Source of the DNA: Pyruvatibacter sp. HU-CL02332
Lineage (GTDB): Bacteria > Pseudomonadota > Alphaproteobacteria > CGMCC-115125
NCBI RefSeq assembly: GCF_040362765.1
Contig: NZ_BAABWK010000001.1
Coordinates: 734,990 to 798,989, forward strand
DNA: 64,000 nt
Reading direction: 5' to 3'
The notes under the pieces are model-generated. The model ran no database searches and was not told the DNA's origin. It saw nothing but the letters and a program-made list of their open reading frames with translations. A program made the position numbers and the translations under genes. This document shows positions 36,001 to 45,216 of this stretch, in pieces. Positions within the stretch are counted from its first letter, which is position 1. Each line of letters starts with the position of its first letter.

Positions 36001-37221
36001 TCCGGCAAAGGATGCAGCCAAACCGTCTGCTTCAACACTCAGTGTCTCAACATCAATCTGCGTCATGCTGGCATCCGACGTCAGATCAACAACCAGACCA
36101 ATGATATCGGGTACTTGCACACCGGCGACCGCTGACAGCTTCACGGCATCGCCTGACAAAGTGAGATGCGGCGTGCCCAAGGGGTCTGCCAGCATCGCCT
36201 TGCCGGTGAGACCGGCATCACCCGCCACGATGTTCAAGCTGTCTGTTGAATAGACCTCACCGCTATGCGTAACGGCTGCCGTGACCTGTAGCGGCTGCGG
36301 CAAATCGCTAAGTGCAGAGCCGGGCACGAATGTAAGAGCAAGGTCCACCACCTCTCCTTCACGCCGGTCTCCCGCCAGCGATACATCCAGCACACCCATC
36401 TGGCCTGTCTGCGCGTTGACATGAGCATTCCATGCGTCAACCGGCCCCGACGCTTTGGCCGTGACCGTGACCACGGCGAGATCTTTGTTATCGGCAATCG
36501 ATGCAATCAACCCGGGCGCACCCGGCACACCGTCAACAAGCTTCAGATCAAACTCAAACCGCTCGGCCGCCGGCGCAATGTTGGCCATGACCGCGAGGTC
36601 AAAATTACCACCGTCGCTGCGCGTCGCCGTCAGGTCGGTTTGCACATTACCGCCGGCAAGCATCACATGGCCACGCGTGGTCAGCGTAACTGTCTCATCC
36701 CCGGCAATCCCCGCAGCCAGAATTACCTGGGGCAGATCAAATGCATCAACCTGCACATCAACCGGCAGTGTGGGGATCAGAGGACCGGGAGGCTCATTCG
36801 TCTGGTCATCACTTTGTGCCAGCGCATGAAGCTTGATCTGTGAAACATCAAAGCGGCGCACATGCACCGTCCCGCTCAACAAAGCCCAGGGCGACCATGC
36901 AATATCAATGGTGTGCGCTTCAGCAATCAGTGTCCCGCCGTCACGCACTGTCAGCTTTTCAATACCAAGCTGCACCGGCCAGATGCCGTCGTACCCATCA
37001 ATTTCAAATGTAAGCCCGTCGCCTTCGCCAAGCAGTGCAACAACCCGCGCACCTATGGCTTCACGCACCGGCGTGATCTGCAGCACGATGAAAGCGACCA
37101 GCGCCACGACCACGGCCAACGCCGCAAGGGACGCGGCACCGATGAGCACAAGGCGCAACAGCTTCGCAGCCAAAGCACGCACCCGCACCCAGTCCACATC
37201 ATCAAGAAAGGAAGGCATCAA
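33067..37221 (-). CDS. tamB: Translocation and assembly module protein TamB
   Basis: The 1,384-residue product has an N-terminal inner-membrane helix (about residues 13-50), a long repeat-rich beta-helical body and the conserved TamB C-terminal domain with LRGAFQVERGTFDFLGQTFDL, AGGRIEFSGG and PVLPQEEILARILFGTSTGQLSALQ. TamB spans the periplasm and works with TamA in outer-membrane protein insertion and phospholipid transport. Its start overlaps the tamA stop by 4 nt, so the two are translationally coupled. Full length for the family. Confidence 0.94.
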   Translation of the reverse strand: MMPSFLDDVDWVRVRALAAKLLRLVLIGAASLAALAVVVALVAFIVLQITPVREAIGARVVALLGEGDGLTFEIDGYDGIWPVQLGIEKLTVRDGGTLIAEAHTIDIAWSPWALLSGTVHVRRFDVSQIKLHALAQSDDQTNEPPGPLIPTLPVDVQVDAFDLPQVILAAGIAGDETVTLTTRGHVMLAGGNVQTDLTATRSDGGNFDLAVMANIAPAAERFEFDLKLVDGVPGAPGLIASIADNKDLAVVTVTAKASGPVDAWNAHVNAQTGQMGVLDVSLAGDRREGEVVDLALTFVPGSALSDLPQPLQVTAAVTHSGEVYSTDSLNIVAGDAGLTGKAMLADPLGTPHLTLSGDAVKLSAVAGVQVPDIIGLVVDLTSDASMTQIDVETLSVEADGLAASFAGRVDLDAGLMSGLAVVETADIAPWAELTEVDAAGALQARADIQTLWFDGRIDGDVTAEFAPTHLPIDGLAEVIGASLVLDGRFASAKDGDGTRIDALSIAPASALFTVEVNGTVSPTRLDVQTDFTAQDLLPFSMLAGTPLTGAASLAATIGGAPDNLSTDAQLALRGAQVGGVALDGTVRAELQLAPGVSGPVAFDGSIAGADATVTAKLTALDGTTSIDDITAALLDMAVTGNASVQPGGAVTADIDGTIQSLAAVGRIVETPLGGAGSFAVKSRPSDRGNRVSVNAALRQVQAGGVDVQQLRLKGAIAPAGDLSAKVTLQRMAVANISAASGVVDVSGKVEQLAIAADLDGLSTFEGQQGTGTLDAKALYDGAASAIVLSTLEGMLARTAVALEAPVTVQLGNGLRIEDLSLALGSGRVVLDVAQRPGAFAATTQAQDVPLGLLIALAGQTSEARGTLSGDLKLTGKGRTGNGSADIVVSPVTLSSLAGGGGASEIPEFTLDADWDGRVATARLTADMPGAEDLFATASLPMTARRSMPYLAPKSRLEAQLKGTLDVGAVWPLVPVDGHLMAGLLKLDLTASGPFSDMVFAGTARMEGGLYEGFETGVVLSPLDVSVETRSGEATVTVSARDGSTGTLMGDGSFDMRDSARDRLRVALDMSSFRILGRDDLTALASGDINVLWARGADGAIEPLTIGGDITVERLEAQIPDQLASDVETIDVTRVSADGEPLDPDAAQAGSDEEAPIELALNVDVPNSAFVRGRGLESEWSGQLEVLGSVTAPDLRGAFQVERGTFDFLGQTFDLAGGRIEFSGGREIDPYLDVKAVYEDDGFKAIVSVSGLSSDPTLVVTSEPVLPQEEILARILFGTSTGQLSALQAVQLADAAATLSGASSGAGVLDTMRRALGVDVLSVGESGVEVGSYVREGVYVGVSQGLDSGSGEVSVEVELTDEVSLESGVGAAGDTDVGVTWERDY

Positions 37222-39149
37222 AAAGCCTGACCCAGCGTCACGTAGAACTTGAGGCTGGCCTCTTCGTCAGAGGGGGTGGTGATGGGATAGGCAAGATCAA
37301 CACCCAGCGGACCAAAGGACGTGTAGTACCGAAAACCCAGCCCGCCTGCCCAGGCGAACTCATCCTTGAAGTCCGGGACGGATGCATCCGACACCGCGCC
37401 GCCATCAACAAACGGTACAATTCCGTAGTCATCCCAGAAGCGCCATCGCAACTCGTTGGAAAACTCGACAAGGCTGCGGCCACCTTCCTGCGTGCCGTCG
37501 CTGCCAAGCGGTGCAACTTCCTGAAACTCAAACCCGCGTATGGATCCGGCCCCGCCTGCAAAGAAGCGTTTGTCGGCCGGCAGTTCCCCCGTGCGTGCAC
37601 CCACGATGGACCCAAGCCGGCCACGGGTCGCAAAGACGAGACTCTTCGAGTTGTTCAGCGGCAGGTAAGTGCGTGCCTCCGCATCCGCCACATGGAACGC
37701 CAGAAAGTCATTGAACTGGCCCGCATATGGCGTGGCCCCCACCGTCAGGCGGTACCCGCTGGTGGGGTCCAGTGCACTGTTGGATCCATCATAGCTTGCC
37801 CTCAGCGGCACACCCACAAGCATGGAGGTTTCAGTTGGCTCGCCAACTTCATCAATTTCGGCAATGTCCAGTACAACGCCTGCACGGCCGGTCCATCGCT
37901 CGCCCAGAGGTCGCTCAAGCGCTGCGGACAAAGTGCCACCAATACGCTCATACACGTCAGTGGATTCCCGTCCTGCCAACGCACCCAGCTCAAGGGTCTG
38001 CTGCGGCAGTCTGAAACCGGATACCCGGTAGCGCGCTTCTGCTTCCTGCTCAATCTCTGACAGACGCAGTTCAAAACGCAGCTGCTCGCCTTCGCCCAGC
38101 AGGTTGCGGTTCTCCCAATGCGCTTCAACACCAAAGCCTTCCGTACTGGAATACTTGGCACCCACACCGACTGTGCGGTGGGCACGTTCCGTCACTTTCA
38201 AGGTCACCGGCAGGGAGCCGTCAGCAGCAACCTGTTTGGCCGTTTCAAATCGCACACCAGTGAACAGGCCCGAGCGCACGAGCGCAGCACGCATTTCGCT
38301 CAGTTTCTTGGTGTCGTACTCTTCGCCGGCCTTGAAGGTTGCACGCTCATCGATATAGCGCGGCTCGACCCGCTCCAGTCCCTCGACTGTGAGCGCGCCA
38401 AACGTCGCCTTGTCGCCAAGCTGCACATGGGTGGTGACGTCCAGTGTGTCCGTCTCCACATTCGCCAGCGCTTTACGGCCAGCGGTCTTGGCAAAGGGAA
38501 ATCCTGATTGCTGCAAAACCACAATCAGTTTCTTTTCCGCGCTCAGAATGGTGGACGCAATGGCAGGTGCTCCTGCCGCCACATCAAACGTGCCAAGCGT
38601 TGCGGGCAGGTCCTGGGTTGCGGCATCGGTATCGCGATAGTCAATCCGGCTGGCACCCATGACGAATTGTGGGCCCGGCGCAATGGACACCACAACGCCC
38701 ATGGGTCCCGTCGGCACGTCCGGCTGAACGTCCATATCCGGCAGCTGGTCCGTTTGCGATGAGGCCGTATCGACCGGTTGAGGGACCGCATCGCCCCGGA
38801 TGTCGATCTGATAGGCGGCGCTGCCTTCAAAGTAACCGCGAGACTGCAGCACCTTGGTCATGCGATTGATGTCTGATTGCGCCCGACGACGCAGGCCACC
38901 AATGCTGGGTGGCGGCGTATCGCGGCGCTGGACCAGTTGCGAGACGCTTTCCAGCCGCCCCAGCAGATCGCCGCTGACGCCTTCAAACCGCACCACGTAG
39001 CCACGCTCCGCCACAAGGCCCGGCGAGCGTTGGGCAGCGTCGGCCGGCACCGACGGAACGACAGCCATCGTCGGCAGCATCAATGCCGCAAACAGGTAAA
39101 GGACCCCGGTGCGCGTCACGCCGCTCCCAATCTGGCTGAAAGTTCCCAT
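37218..39149 (-). CDS. tamA: Outer-membrane assembly protein TamA (BamA/TamA family)
   Basis: The product, about 643 residues from the chosen ATG, has a signal segment (VLYLFAALMLPTMAVV... ending PADAAQ), N-terminal POTRA-like domains with RIEPRYIDE-type VEPRYIDERATFKAGEEYD, and a C-terminal Omp85 barrel. Barrel marks are SLEAHWENRNLLGEGEQL-like VEAHWENRNLLGEGEQ, FFAGGAGSIRGFEFQEVAP (with the RGF motif) and the terminal strand LKFYVTLGQAF. TamA inserts outer-membrane proteins with TamB. An upstream frame to 39260 adds 37 residues before the signal and is rejected; 39179 is a second option. Confidence 0.92.
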   Translation of the reverse strand: MGTFSQIGSGVTRTGVLYLFAALMLPTMAVVPSVPADAAQRSPGLVAERGYVVRFEGVSGDLLGRLESVSQLVQRRDTPPPSIGGLRRRAQSDINRMTKVLQSRGYFEGSAAYQIDIRGDAVPQPVDTASSQTDQLPDMDVQPDVPTGPMGVVVSIAPGPQFVMGASRIDYRDTDAATQDLPATLGTFDVAAGAPAIASTILSAEKKLIVVLQQSGFPFAKTAGRKALANVETDTLDVTTHVQLGDKATFGALTVEGLERVEPRYIDERATFKAGEEYDTKKLSEMRAALVRSGLFTGVRFETAKQVAADGSLPVTLKVTERAHRTVGVGAKYSSTEGFGVEAHWENRNLLGEGEQLRFELRLSEIEQEAEARYRVSGFRLPQQTLELGALAGRESTDVYERIGGTLSAALERPLGERWTGRAGVVLDIAEIDEVGEPTETSMLVGVPLRASYDGSNSALDPTSGYRLTVGATPYAGQFNDFLAFHVADAEARTYLPLNNSKSLVFATRGRLGSIVGARTGELPADKRFFAGGAGSIRGFEFQEVAPLGSDGTQEGGRSLVEFSNELRWRFWDDYGIVPFVDGGAVSDASVPDFKDEFAWAGGLGFRYYTSFGPLGVDLAYPITTPSDEEASLKFYVTLGQAF

Positions 39150-39360
39150 ATTCCGCCAATATAGAGAGACATGGGCCATTCTGCGACCCACGCGCGCGGG
39201 ACACAGCTGTGCCGGCCCAAAACCCGTAACCCCCTCAGAAAATGGGGGTTTTTGGTGCATTTTTCTGCGTCATCTGCCCGCGAAATTGCGCCGTATCAAT
39301 TCACAGTCTGGTCACATCGCGCATAATGCTCATCATGGGGAAATACCGGGAGGACAGACC

Positions 39361-40176
39361 ATGAGCTCGCAGGACACAAATCCGGATGCTATCGACCACT
39401 CGATGCCGCCGCCAAAAGCCCCGCCCGTGGTTCAAAGCATTGCCATGGACGCCCCCTGGCGCTGGCTCGCTGCCGGCTGGCGCGACATGTGGATGCGTCC
39501 CGGCCTGAGTTTGGGCTATGGCCTCGTCGCTGTCGGCACATCAGCCGGTCTCACCGCCCTGCTGATCTATCTGGAATTGTTTTCGCTGGTGCTGGTGCTC
39601 GCCGCAGGCTTCATGCTCGTCGGCCCGCTCCTCGCCGTCGGCCTTTATGAGATGTCGCGCAAGCTGGCAAAAGGCGAAACCGTCACCCGCAAGGACGTGG
39701 CCTTCGTCTCCACCGCAGCCCCCGTCCAGCTCGCCTTCATCGGCGTGTTGTTGTCCTTGATGCTGCTCGCCTGGATTCGCATCGCCACGCTGTTGTTCGC
39801 CATCTTCTTCGGCGTTGAATCAATCCCGCCCTTTGAACAGTTCTTCCCCGCACTCATTCTTGAGCCGCGCGGACTGGCCCTGCTCGTGGTCGGCACCCTC
39901 ATCGGCGGCGCTATCGCAACGGTCGTGTTCGCCACCGCTGTCGTTTCCGTTCCCATGCTGCTGGAACGCGACATCGATGCGGTGACCGCCATCATTACCA
40001 GCGTCAGGGCCGTGAAGGAAAACCTCGGCCCCATGCTGTTGTGGGCGTGGCTCATTCTGGTGCTGACAACTTTCGGTATCGCCAGTCTCTTTGTGGGCCT
40101 CGTCGTCACCTTCCCCCTTGTCGGTCACGCCACATGGCACGCCTACAAGGAGGTGATTGCACCCGAAGCGGGGTAG
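39361..40176 (+). CDS. DUF2189 multi-pass membrane protein
   Basis: The 271-residue product starts MSSQDTNPDAID and then has the DUF2189 signature PWRWLAAGWRDMWMRPGLSLGYG followed by six likely membrane helices. GGGAGGA at 39348-39354 fixes the start; an in-frame extension to 39109 lies in the divergent tamA leader and is rejected. Members are found near cbb3 oxidase or respiratory genes, but no role is established. It is divergent from tamA and followed by a small membrane protein gene. Confidence 0.85.
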   Translation: MSSQDTNPDAIDHSMPPPKAPPVVQSIAMDAPWRWLAAGWRDMWMRPGLSLGYGLVAVGTSAGLTALLIYLELFSLVLVLAAGFMLVGPLLAVGLYEMSRKLAKGETVTRKDVAFVSTAAPVQLAFIGVLLSLMLLAWIRIATLLFAIFFGVESIPPFEQFFPALILEPRGLALLVVGTLIGGAIATVVFATAVVSVPMLLERDIDAVTAIITSVRAVKENLGPMLLWAWLILVLTTFGIASLFVGLVVTFPLVGHATWHAYKEVIAPEAG

Positions 40177-40275
40177 CGGCGCTCATCCCCCGCTAACAGT
40201 GCGTTTAGCAAAAACACCTAGAATTCCCGTCTGCTCCTGGGGGACCACGCCCTCGCGCGCGAAAGGATTTCGAAG

Positions 40276-40554
40276 ATGCAAACGCCGGTATCGCCCTACT
40301 TTTTTGCAAGCTTTGCCGCCCTCGGTGTCTTGGGCGTCATGGGCTGGATCGCCCTGTCCATCGTGGCGGCCCCTGCCGATGAGCCGATGTTTCACTTTGG
40401 TGAGTCTGGTGCCGTCACCGCCCTGTCGACGGTCTTCATGGCCATGTCCAGCGCGCTCGCCCTTGCGGTCTTTTACCTGCGCATGGACGACTGGAAATCC
40501 GGCGCCTGTTTCTGGCGCTCTGCGCGCGGTTTCTTGATCTCGCCGACAGGATGA
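40276..40554 (+). CDS. Small two-to-three-helix membrane protein, possibly truncated
   Basis: The 92-residue product has two hydrophobic stretches (about 7-32 and 47-67), then LRMDDWKSGACFW and a short end GFLISPTG. GAAAGGA precedes the ATG at 40276. Similar proteins I recall extend through another helix after the GFL stretch. Near the end a one-base shift opens a different hydrophobic frame that stops soon after, so a frameshift or truncation is possible. Function unknown; convergent with ccoS. Confidence 0.55.
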   Translation: MQTPVSPYFFASFAALGVLGVMGWIALSIVAAPADEPMFHFGESGAVTALSTVFMAMSSALALAVFYLRMDDWKSGACFWRSARGFLISPTG

Positions 40555-40576
40555 AACGCCCTGATACCCCGCACGC

Positions 40577-40771
40577 CTAGAGCTTGTTGCGCGGCGGCTC
40601 ATCGCTTGGCTGATCGCTGGGCGGAAAGTCGTCGTCATCATCAAACAGGATGCGTTCCGCCGCGCCATCAAGATCATCAAACTGACCGCTCTTGAGTGCC
40701 CACAAAAAGGCGGCAAGCCCGAGCAGCCCCAGAAACAACGCAGCCGGGATGAGCATCGCCAGTACGTCCAT
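40577..40771 (-). CDS. ccoS: cbb3 oxidase maturation protein CcoS
   Basis: The 64-residue product has a single N-terminal helix (MLIPAALFLGLLGLAAFLWAL), followed by KSGQFDDLDGAAERILFDDD, the recognised CcoS pattern, and an acidic/Pro-rich tail. CcoS is needed for cofactor insertion into cbb3 oxidase. It overlaps the ccoI stop by 1 nt and is the last gene of the ccoGHIS set. Confidence 0.93.
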   Translation of the reverse strand: MDVLAMLIPAALFLGLLGLAAFLWALKSGQFDDLDGAAERILFDDDDDFPPSDQPSDEPPRNKL

Positions 40772-43017
40772 CAGTGCGCATCCTCTTTTGCGGTTTCAGG
40801 TAGCCCCATCCTGCCCCACCGTAGCCGAATGGCATTGGCCGTGACCAGAATGGACGACGATGACATGGCAATGGCCGCAATCAATGGCGTCACATAGCCC
40901 GCCACCGCGATGGGCACCGCCACCGCATTGTAGGCCAGCGATAGCCCAAAATTCTCCAGCACCAGCCGCTGGCTTCCGCGCGCCACATCAAGGGCCACGG
41001 TGACAGGCGCCAGCTCCTGTCCCTGGAACACCAGATCCGCCGCCGCCTGAGAGACATCAGCACCGGACGCAGGCGACATGGACACGTGAGCGGCCGCAAG
41101 TGCCGGGGCATCATTGAGACCATCGCCCACCATCAGCACCTTCGCACCCTGGGTCGCTAGCTCTTCAAGCCGGGCGATCTTGTCCTGTGGCAGCAAGCCA
41201 CCGGCAAAGTCTGAAATGCCAGCCTCCTGCGCCACGGCCTCCACCGTGGCCAAACGGTCGCCGGACAAAAGCACAATCTTCATGCCGCGATCAGTTGCCC
41301 AATCAATGACGGCCGATGCGTCCTCACGCAAACCATCCAGAAATCCAAACCGCACCGGAGCTGCATCTCCACAGCGGAACCATATTTCAGGTCCGGTCGC
41401 GTCACTCTCAGCGACATCGACACCACCAACGAAAGCCGCACTGCCAAGGCGCGCCGCCTGCCCCTCAACGGTGCCCATCAGCCCCTGACCGGGATGCTCG
41501 CTCACATCATCACACTGGGCGCCCACTCCTGCCGCCTGAGCCAGCCCGCGGCTCAGGGGATGGGTACTCGCCCGTGCAAGGGTTGCAGCGCGTTCGAGCA
41601 CCGTACGGTCAACACCCGCTTCATCAAGCGCAAGCCGCCCATGGGTCAGCGTGCCGGTCTTGTCGAAGACGAGCGTATCTACCTCCGCCAGCCGCTCCAG
41701 CGCATCGGAGGATTTGAGCAACACACCACGCGACAATAACCGCCCGCTTGCGACCACATGCACCACCGGCACAGCAAGCCCCAGCGCACAGGGGCAAGTA
41801 ATAATCAGGACCGCAATGGCAATCTTGAGCGAGCCGTCCCAAGCCAGACCACCCAGCAGCATCCAGCCGATAAACGTCGCTGCCGCCAGAATGTGCACAG
41901 CAGGCGCATAGACCCGTGCTGCCCTGTCAGCGATACGCACAAAGGTGTCACGCCCTTGCTCGGCGGCTTCCATCAGCCGGACAATCTCACTCAGCAGCGT
42001 CGCTTCATCTCCCTTGGTCACGCGCACCCGCAGCGGCCCGGACATATTCAGCGTTCCGGCAAAGACGTCAGCCCCCGGTGCCACCGCCACCGGTGCTGTC
42101 TCCCCGGTGATGAGGCTCGTATCCAGATCAGACCGGCCTTCTTCCACAACCCCGTCAGCAGCAACGCGCTGGCCTGTTGCAACAGCCACCACCATGCCCG
42201 GCTTCAAGGCTTCCACAGGCATCGCCCGCGCCACGCCGTCGTCATCAATCACCGTGGCCGCGTCAGCCCGCAGTGCCAGCAGGTTTTGTGCGGCCAGCGC
42301 CGCACGGCCACGCATCTTCATGTCCAGTGTGCGCCCGATCAGCAGGAAGAACAGCAGCATGATCGAGGCATCAAAATAGACGTGCTTTGCCCCGGCAATG
42401 GTCTCAGCCAGGCTCATGCCTGCCGCCAGCAACACGGCCAGCGATATCGGCACATCCATGTTCATGGCACCGACACGCAACGCCCGGACGGCCGAGCGAA
42501 AGAACGGCCGCCCCGCATAGGCAATGGCCGGCATGGCAATCAGCCCGGATATCCAATGGAACATGTCCCGCGTAGCATGCTCCATGCCGCCGGAATGACC
42601 CGCCCACACCGAGACAGACAGCAACATCACATTGGCTGCCGCAAAGCCTGAGACGCCCATGCAGGTGATGAGTTCTTTTTCATCCCGCGCCTGCTGGGTT
42701 TCCAGCGTCTTGGGATCATAGGGCCGCGCGCCATACCCCGCGCCGACAATGGCGGACACAATCTCGCGCGGGCGCACCAATGCCTGCTCAAACACCACCG
42801 TCAGTCGTTTGGTGGACAGATTGAGCCGCCCATTGGCAACACCCTCAAGCCCGTTAACCGCGCGCTCCACGCGCTTGACGCAGCCACCACAATGAACGCC
42901 ATCCACAACAAAATTGACGACGGACCCACCATCATCCAGCGCCCGCACATAGGTATCGGGAATGTCAGGAACATCCTGACCGATATCAGCACCACTGGAG
43001 ACCGAGGCATCAGCCAT
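40771..43017 (-). CDS. ccoI: Copper-translocating P-type ATPase CcoI/FixI
   Basis: The 748-residue product has an N-terminal heavy-metal domain with GVHCGGCVKRVERAV, eight membrane helices with the ion-pathway CPC in ITCPCALGLAVP, the phosphorylation motif DKTGTLTHG, and the hinge GDGLNDAPAL. CcoI/CtpA2-class pumps export copper to the periplasm for cbb3 assembly. The ATG at 43017 overlaps the end of ccoH by 8 nt; a longer frame to 43110 lies inside ccoH and is rejected. Complete for the family. Confidence 0.93.
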   Translation of the reverse strand: MADASVSSGADIGQDVPDIPDTYVRALDDGGSVVNFVVDGVHCGGCVKRVERAVNGLEGVANGRLNLSTKRLTVVFEQALVRPREIVSAIVGAGYGARPYDPKTLETQQARDEKELITCMGVSGFAAANVMLLSVSVWAGHSGGMEHATRDMFHWISGLIAMPAIAYAGRPFFRSAVRALRVGAMNMDVPISLAVLLAAGMSLAETIAGAKHVYFDASIMLLFFLLIGRTLDMKMRGRAALAAQNLLALRADAATVIDDDGVARAMPVEALKPGMVVAVATGQRVAADGVVEEGRSDLDTSLITGETAPVAVAPGADVFAGTLNMSGPLRVRVTKGDEATLLSEIVRLMEAAEQGRDTFVRIADRAARVYAPAVHILAAATFIGWMLLGGLAWDGSLKIAIAVLIITCPCALGLAVPVVHVVASGRLLSRGVLLKSSDALERLAEVDTLVFDKTGTLTHGRLALDEAGVDRTVLERAATLARASTHPLSRGLAQAAGVGAQCDDVSEHPGQGLMGTVEGQAARLGSAAFVGGVDVAESDATGPEIWFRCGDAAPVRFGFLDGLREDASAVIDWATDRGMKIVLLSGDRLATVEAVAQEAGISDFAGGLLPQDKIARLEELATQGAKVLMVGDGLNDAPALAAAHVSMSPASGADVSQAAADLVFQGQELAPVTVALDVARGSQRLVLENFGLSLAYNAVAVPIAVAGYVTPLIAAIAMSSSSILVTANAIRLRWGRMGLPETAKEDAH

Positions 43018-43552
43018 CGCTGTCGCGGCCTCCCGCCCAGATGCGTTTTTCAAGATAATAGGGCGCCGCCTCTTCGCGCTCGAGCAGCAACCGCATCTCC
43101 CAGTGACCACGTGCGGGTAACGACGCCTGTGCGCGATACACGCCCGGTGCTGTTTCAGTCAGCGGTGCCACCATGTCTTCACCGCGCACGACAGGGCGCC
43201 AGAATGTCAGATCGCCGCCAAGCCCCGTCAGGGCCGCACCATTGGCATCACGCACCTGCACCGCCACAGTGGCATCTGCGCCGTCAGGCGTTGCAGTAAA
43301 TGCCTCCTCAAAAGACACCTGCCACCCCAGCGCTTGTTGCGCGGCCGCCGCTTCCAGGCGTTCATTGTAGTCACGCCCGGTCTGATAGGCGTTCTGTGTC
43401 TCAATGCCTGAAAAGGTCGACAGCGCGATGTAGGTCATGATGCCGTTGACGGCAAAAATGACACCGAAGAACGCCACAAGCGCAGCCAGCGTATGAAAGC
43501 CGGTCCATCGGCGCTTGGCCTTGCTGGGTTTAACTGTCGCCGCCTCGGACAT
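43010..43552 (-). CDS. ccoH: cbb3 oxidase assembly protein CcoH/FixH
   Basis: The 180-residue product has one N-terminal helix (FHTLAALVAFFGVIFAVNGIM) and the FixH pattern YQTGRDYNERLEAAAAQQALGW, then a periplasmic beta-rich domain ending in GHWEMRLLLEREEAAPYYLEKR. FixH family proteins act with CcoI in copper delivery to cbb3. The ATG at 43552 has GAGGAG upstream and overlaps or abuts the ccoG stop region; a longer start at 43576 lies within ccoG. Confidence 0.92.
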   Translation of the reverse strand: MSEAATVKPSKAKRRWTGFHTLAALVAFFGVIFAVNGIMTYIALSTFSGIETQNAYQTGRDYNERLEAAAAQQALGWQVSFEEAFTATPDGADATVAVQVRDANGAALTGLGGDLTFWRPVVRGEDMVAPLTETAPGVYRAQASLPARGHWEMRLLLEREEAAPYYLEKRIWAGGRDSDG

Positions 43553-43556
43553 ATCG

Positions 43557-45110
43557 CTAGCGCTCCTCAGGACCACGGAAGGTGGTCGGGTTTTTCACCT
43601 GCAGCCCACTGGCAGTGTCGGTGATGACAAAGGCAATGTCAGCCCGCCCGTCCTCAAGCGTTTCCACCCGGTCAGCAGGAAGAGACAGGAACAGGCGCAC
43701 ATTGCGCAGCCGGTCCGATTGAACGGCGACAGGCAGCGTCTCGAGGTCACTCTCGGTCAGGGTTGAAATCCTGACACCTTCAAGCCCCTCAACACTCACG
43801 GTGAACACCCGTTCTTCCGTCACCTTGTTGAGAATCTTGACTTCATATCCATTGCGGATCGAGCCGTCAGACAGGGTCACGAACAGCGGGTTGCGATCCT
43901 TGAGGACATTCACGTCCAGCGGCGAGCGCGTAATCAGCACGGACAACATGATGGCCCCGACCACCACGATCAGCGCGGCATACAGCAATGTGCGCGGCCG
44001 CAGCAGACGCACCCGCATGGGCAGGTCTTTGGTCCGCCGGTCCATATTGTCGAAATTATCATAGGTGATCAGGCCGCGCGGGCGATCAATCTTGTCCATG
44101 ATGTCGTTGCAGGCATCAATGCACAACGCACACTGAATGCACTCAAGCTGGTCGCCATCACGAATATCAATCCCCATGGGGCACGCAACAACACACTGCT
44201 TGCAGTCGATGCAGTCACCACGGCCTTCCCACGTATCTCCCTTGCGGTGCGGCCCGCGCTGTTCGCCACGGTCAGCGCGATAGCTGACAAGGAAGGATTG
44301 ATCATCCACCAATGCCCCCTGAATACGCGGCCATGGGCACATGTAAGTGCACACCTGCTCGCGCGCGAGACCGCCCAGCAGATAGGTCGTGGACGCAAAC
44401 ACACCAATGAAGAGATAGGCAACCATGGGCGCATCCAGCGTCAGCAGGTCCCGCGCCAGCTGCGGTGCATCGGCAAAGTAGAAGACCCAGGCGCCACCCG
44501 TCGCCACCGCAATCAGCAGCCACACTGAGTGCTTGGAGACTTTCTTGAAGAACTTGCTCAGCGACATGGAAGTCTTGTCGAGCTTCAGCCTTTTGTTACG
44601 GTCGCCCTCGATCATCCGCTCAACCATGATGAAGAGGTCCGTCCACACGGTCTGCGGGCAGGCATAGCCACACCACACACGGCCAAACAGGGCTGTGGCT
44701 AAAAACAGCGCCAGCGACGCCAGCACCAGCAGGCCGGTCACGAAATAGATTTCCTGCGGCCAGATTTCGATGAAAAAGAAATAGAACCGCCGCCCAGGCA
44801 TATCCAGCAACACCGCCTGATCCGGCGCATTGGGGCCGCGGTCCCAGCGGATCCACGGCAGGATGTAATAGATGCCAAGGGTGACAGCCATCATCACCCA
44901 TTTGACGTTGCGGAAGAGGCCATGCACCAGCTTGGGGTGAATGGCCTGGCGGCTGACATACAGGGAGCGGGAGGCAGCGGAGTTCACCGCCTCAACGTCA
45001 TGCCGCTCGACCTTTTCATGCGCCTTCGCAGATGAAACGCCCGTCACATTTGCTGCAGCTTCCTGCGCAAGCGCTGCAAGACCGCCGCCGGTTTCATTCG
45101 ATGCTGACAT
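43557..45110 (-). CDS. ccoG: Polyferredoxin cbb3 accessory protein CcoG/FixG
   Basis: The 517-residue product has several membrane helices and two ferredoxin-type clusters, CIDCKQCVVACPMG and CIQCALCIDACND, each C-x2-C-x2-C-x3-C. A C-terminal immunoglobulin-like domain follows (RNGYEVKILNKVTEER). CcoG has been described as a cupric reductase that feeds copper to CcoI. AGGAGGGG lies just upstream of the ATG at 45110. It starts the ccoGHIS set, about 106 nt after ccoP, with no clear separate FNR box. Confidence 0.93.
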   Translation of the reverse strand: MSASNETGGGLAALAQEAAANVTGVSSAKAHEKVERHDVEAVNSAASRSLYVSRQAIHPKLVHGLFRNVKWVMMAVTLGIYYILPWIRWDRGPNAPDQAVLLDMPGRRFYFFFIEIWPQEIYFVTGLLVLASLALFLATALFGRVWCGYACPQTVWTDLFIMVERMIEGDRNKRLKLDKTSMSLSKFFKKVSKHSVWLLIAVATGGAWVFYFADAPQLARDLLTLDAPMVAYLFIGVFASTTYLLGGLAREQVCTYMCPWPRIQGALVDDQSFLVSYRADRGEQRGPHRKGDTWEGRGDCIDCKQCVVACPMGIDIRDGDQLECIQCALCIDACNDIMDKIDRPRGLITYDNFDNMDRRTKDLPMRVRLLRPRTLLYAALIVVVGAIMLSVLITRSPLDVNVLKDRNPLFVTLSDGSIRNGYEVKILNKVTEERVFTVSVEGLEGVRISTLTESDLETLPVAVQSDRLRNVRLFLSLPADRVETLEDGRADIAFVITDTASGLQVKNPTTFRGPEER

Positions 45111-45216
45111 TCACGCCCCTCCTAGCCGGGACAAAGATCGTCCGTCATCTATAGGGGCTCATGTGCCGGGCCTCCCCACCCGGTCATCCGCCTACAGACA
45201 GTCCATATGCAACGCT

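Noticed and set aside
41758-42651. 297-residue plus-strand frame
   Set aside because: Antisense to ccoI; low-complexity His/Gln/Arg composition.
40771-43110. Longer N-terminus of CcoI with CGCC-rich start
   Set aside because: The extra 31 residues are encoded inside ccoH; the ATG at 43017 fits the usual 8-nt overlap.
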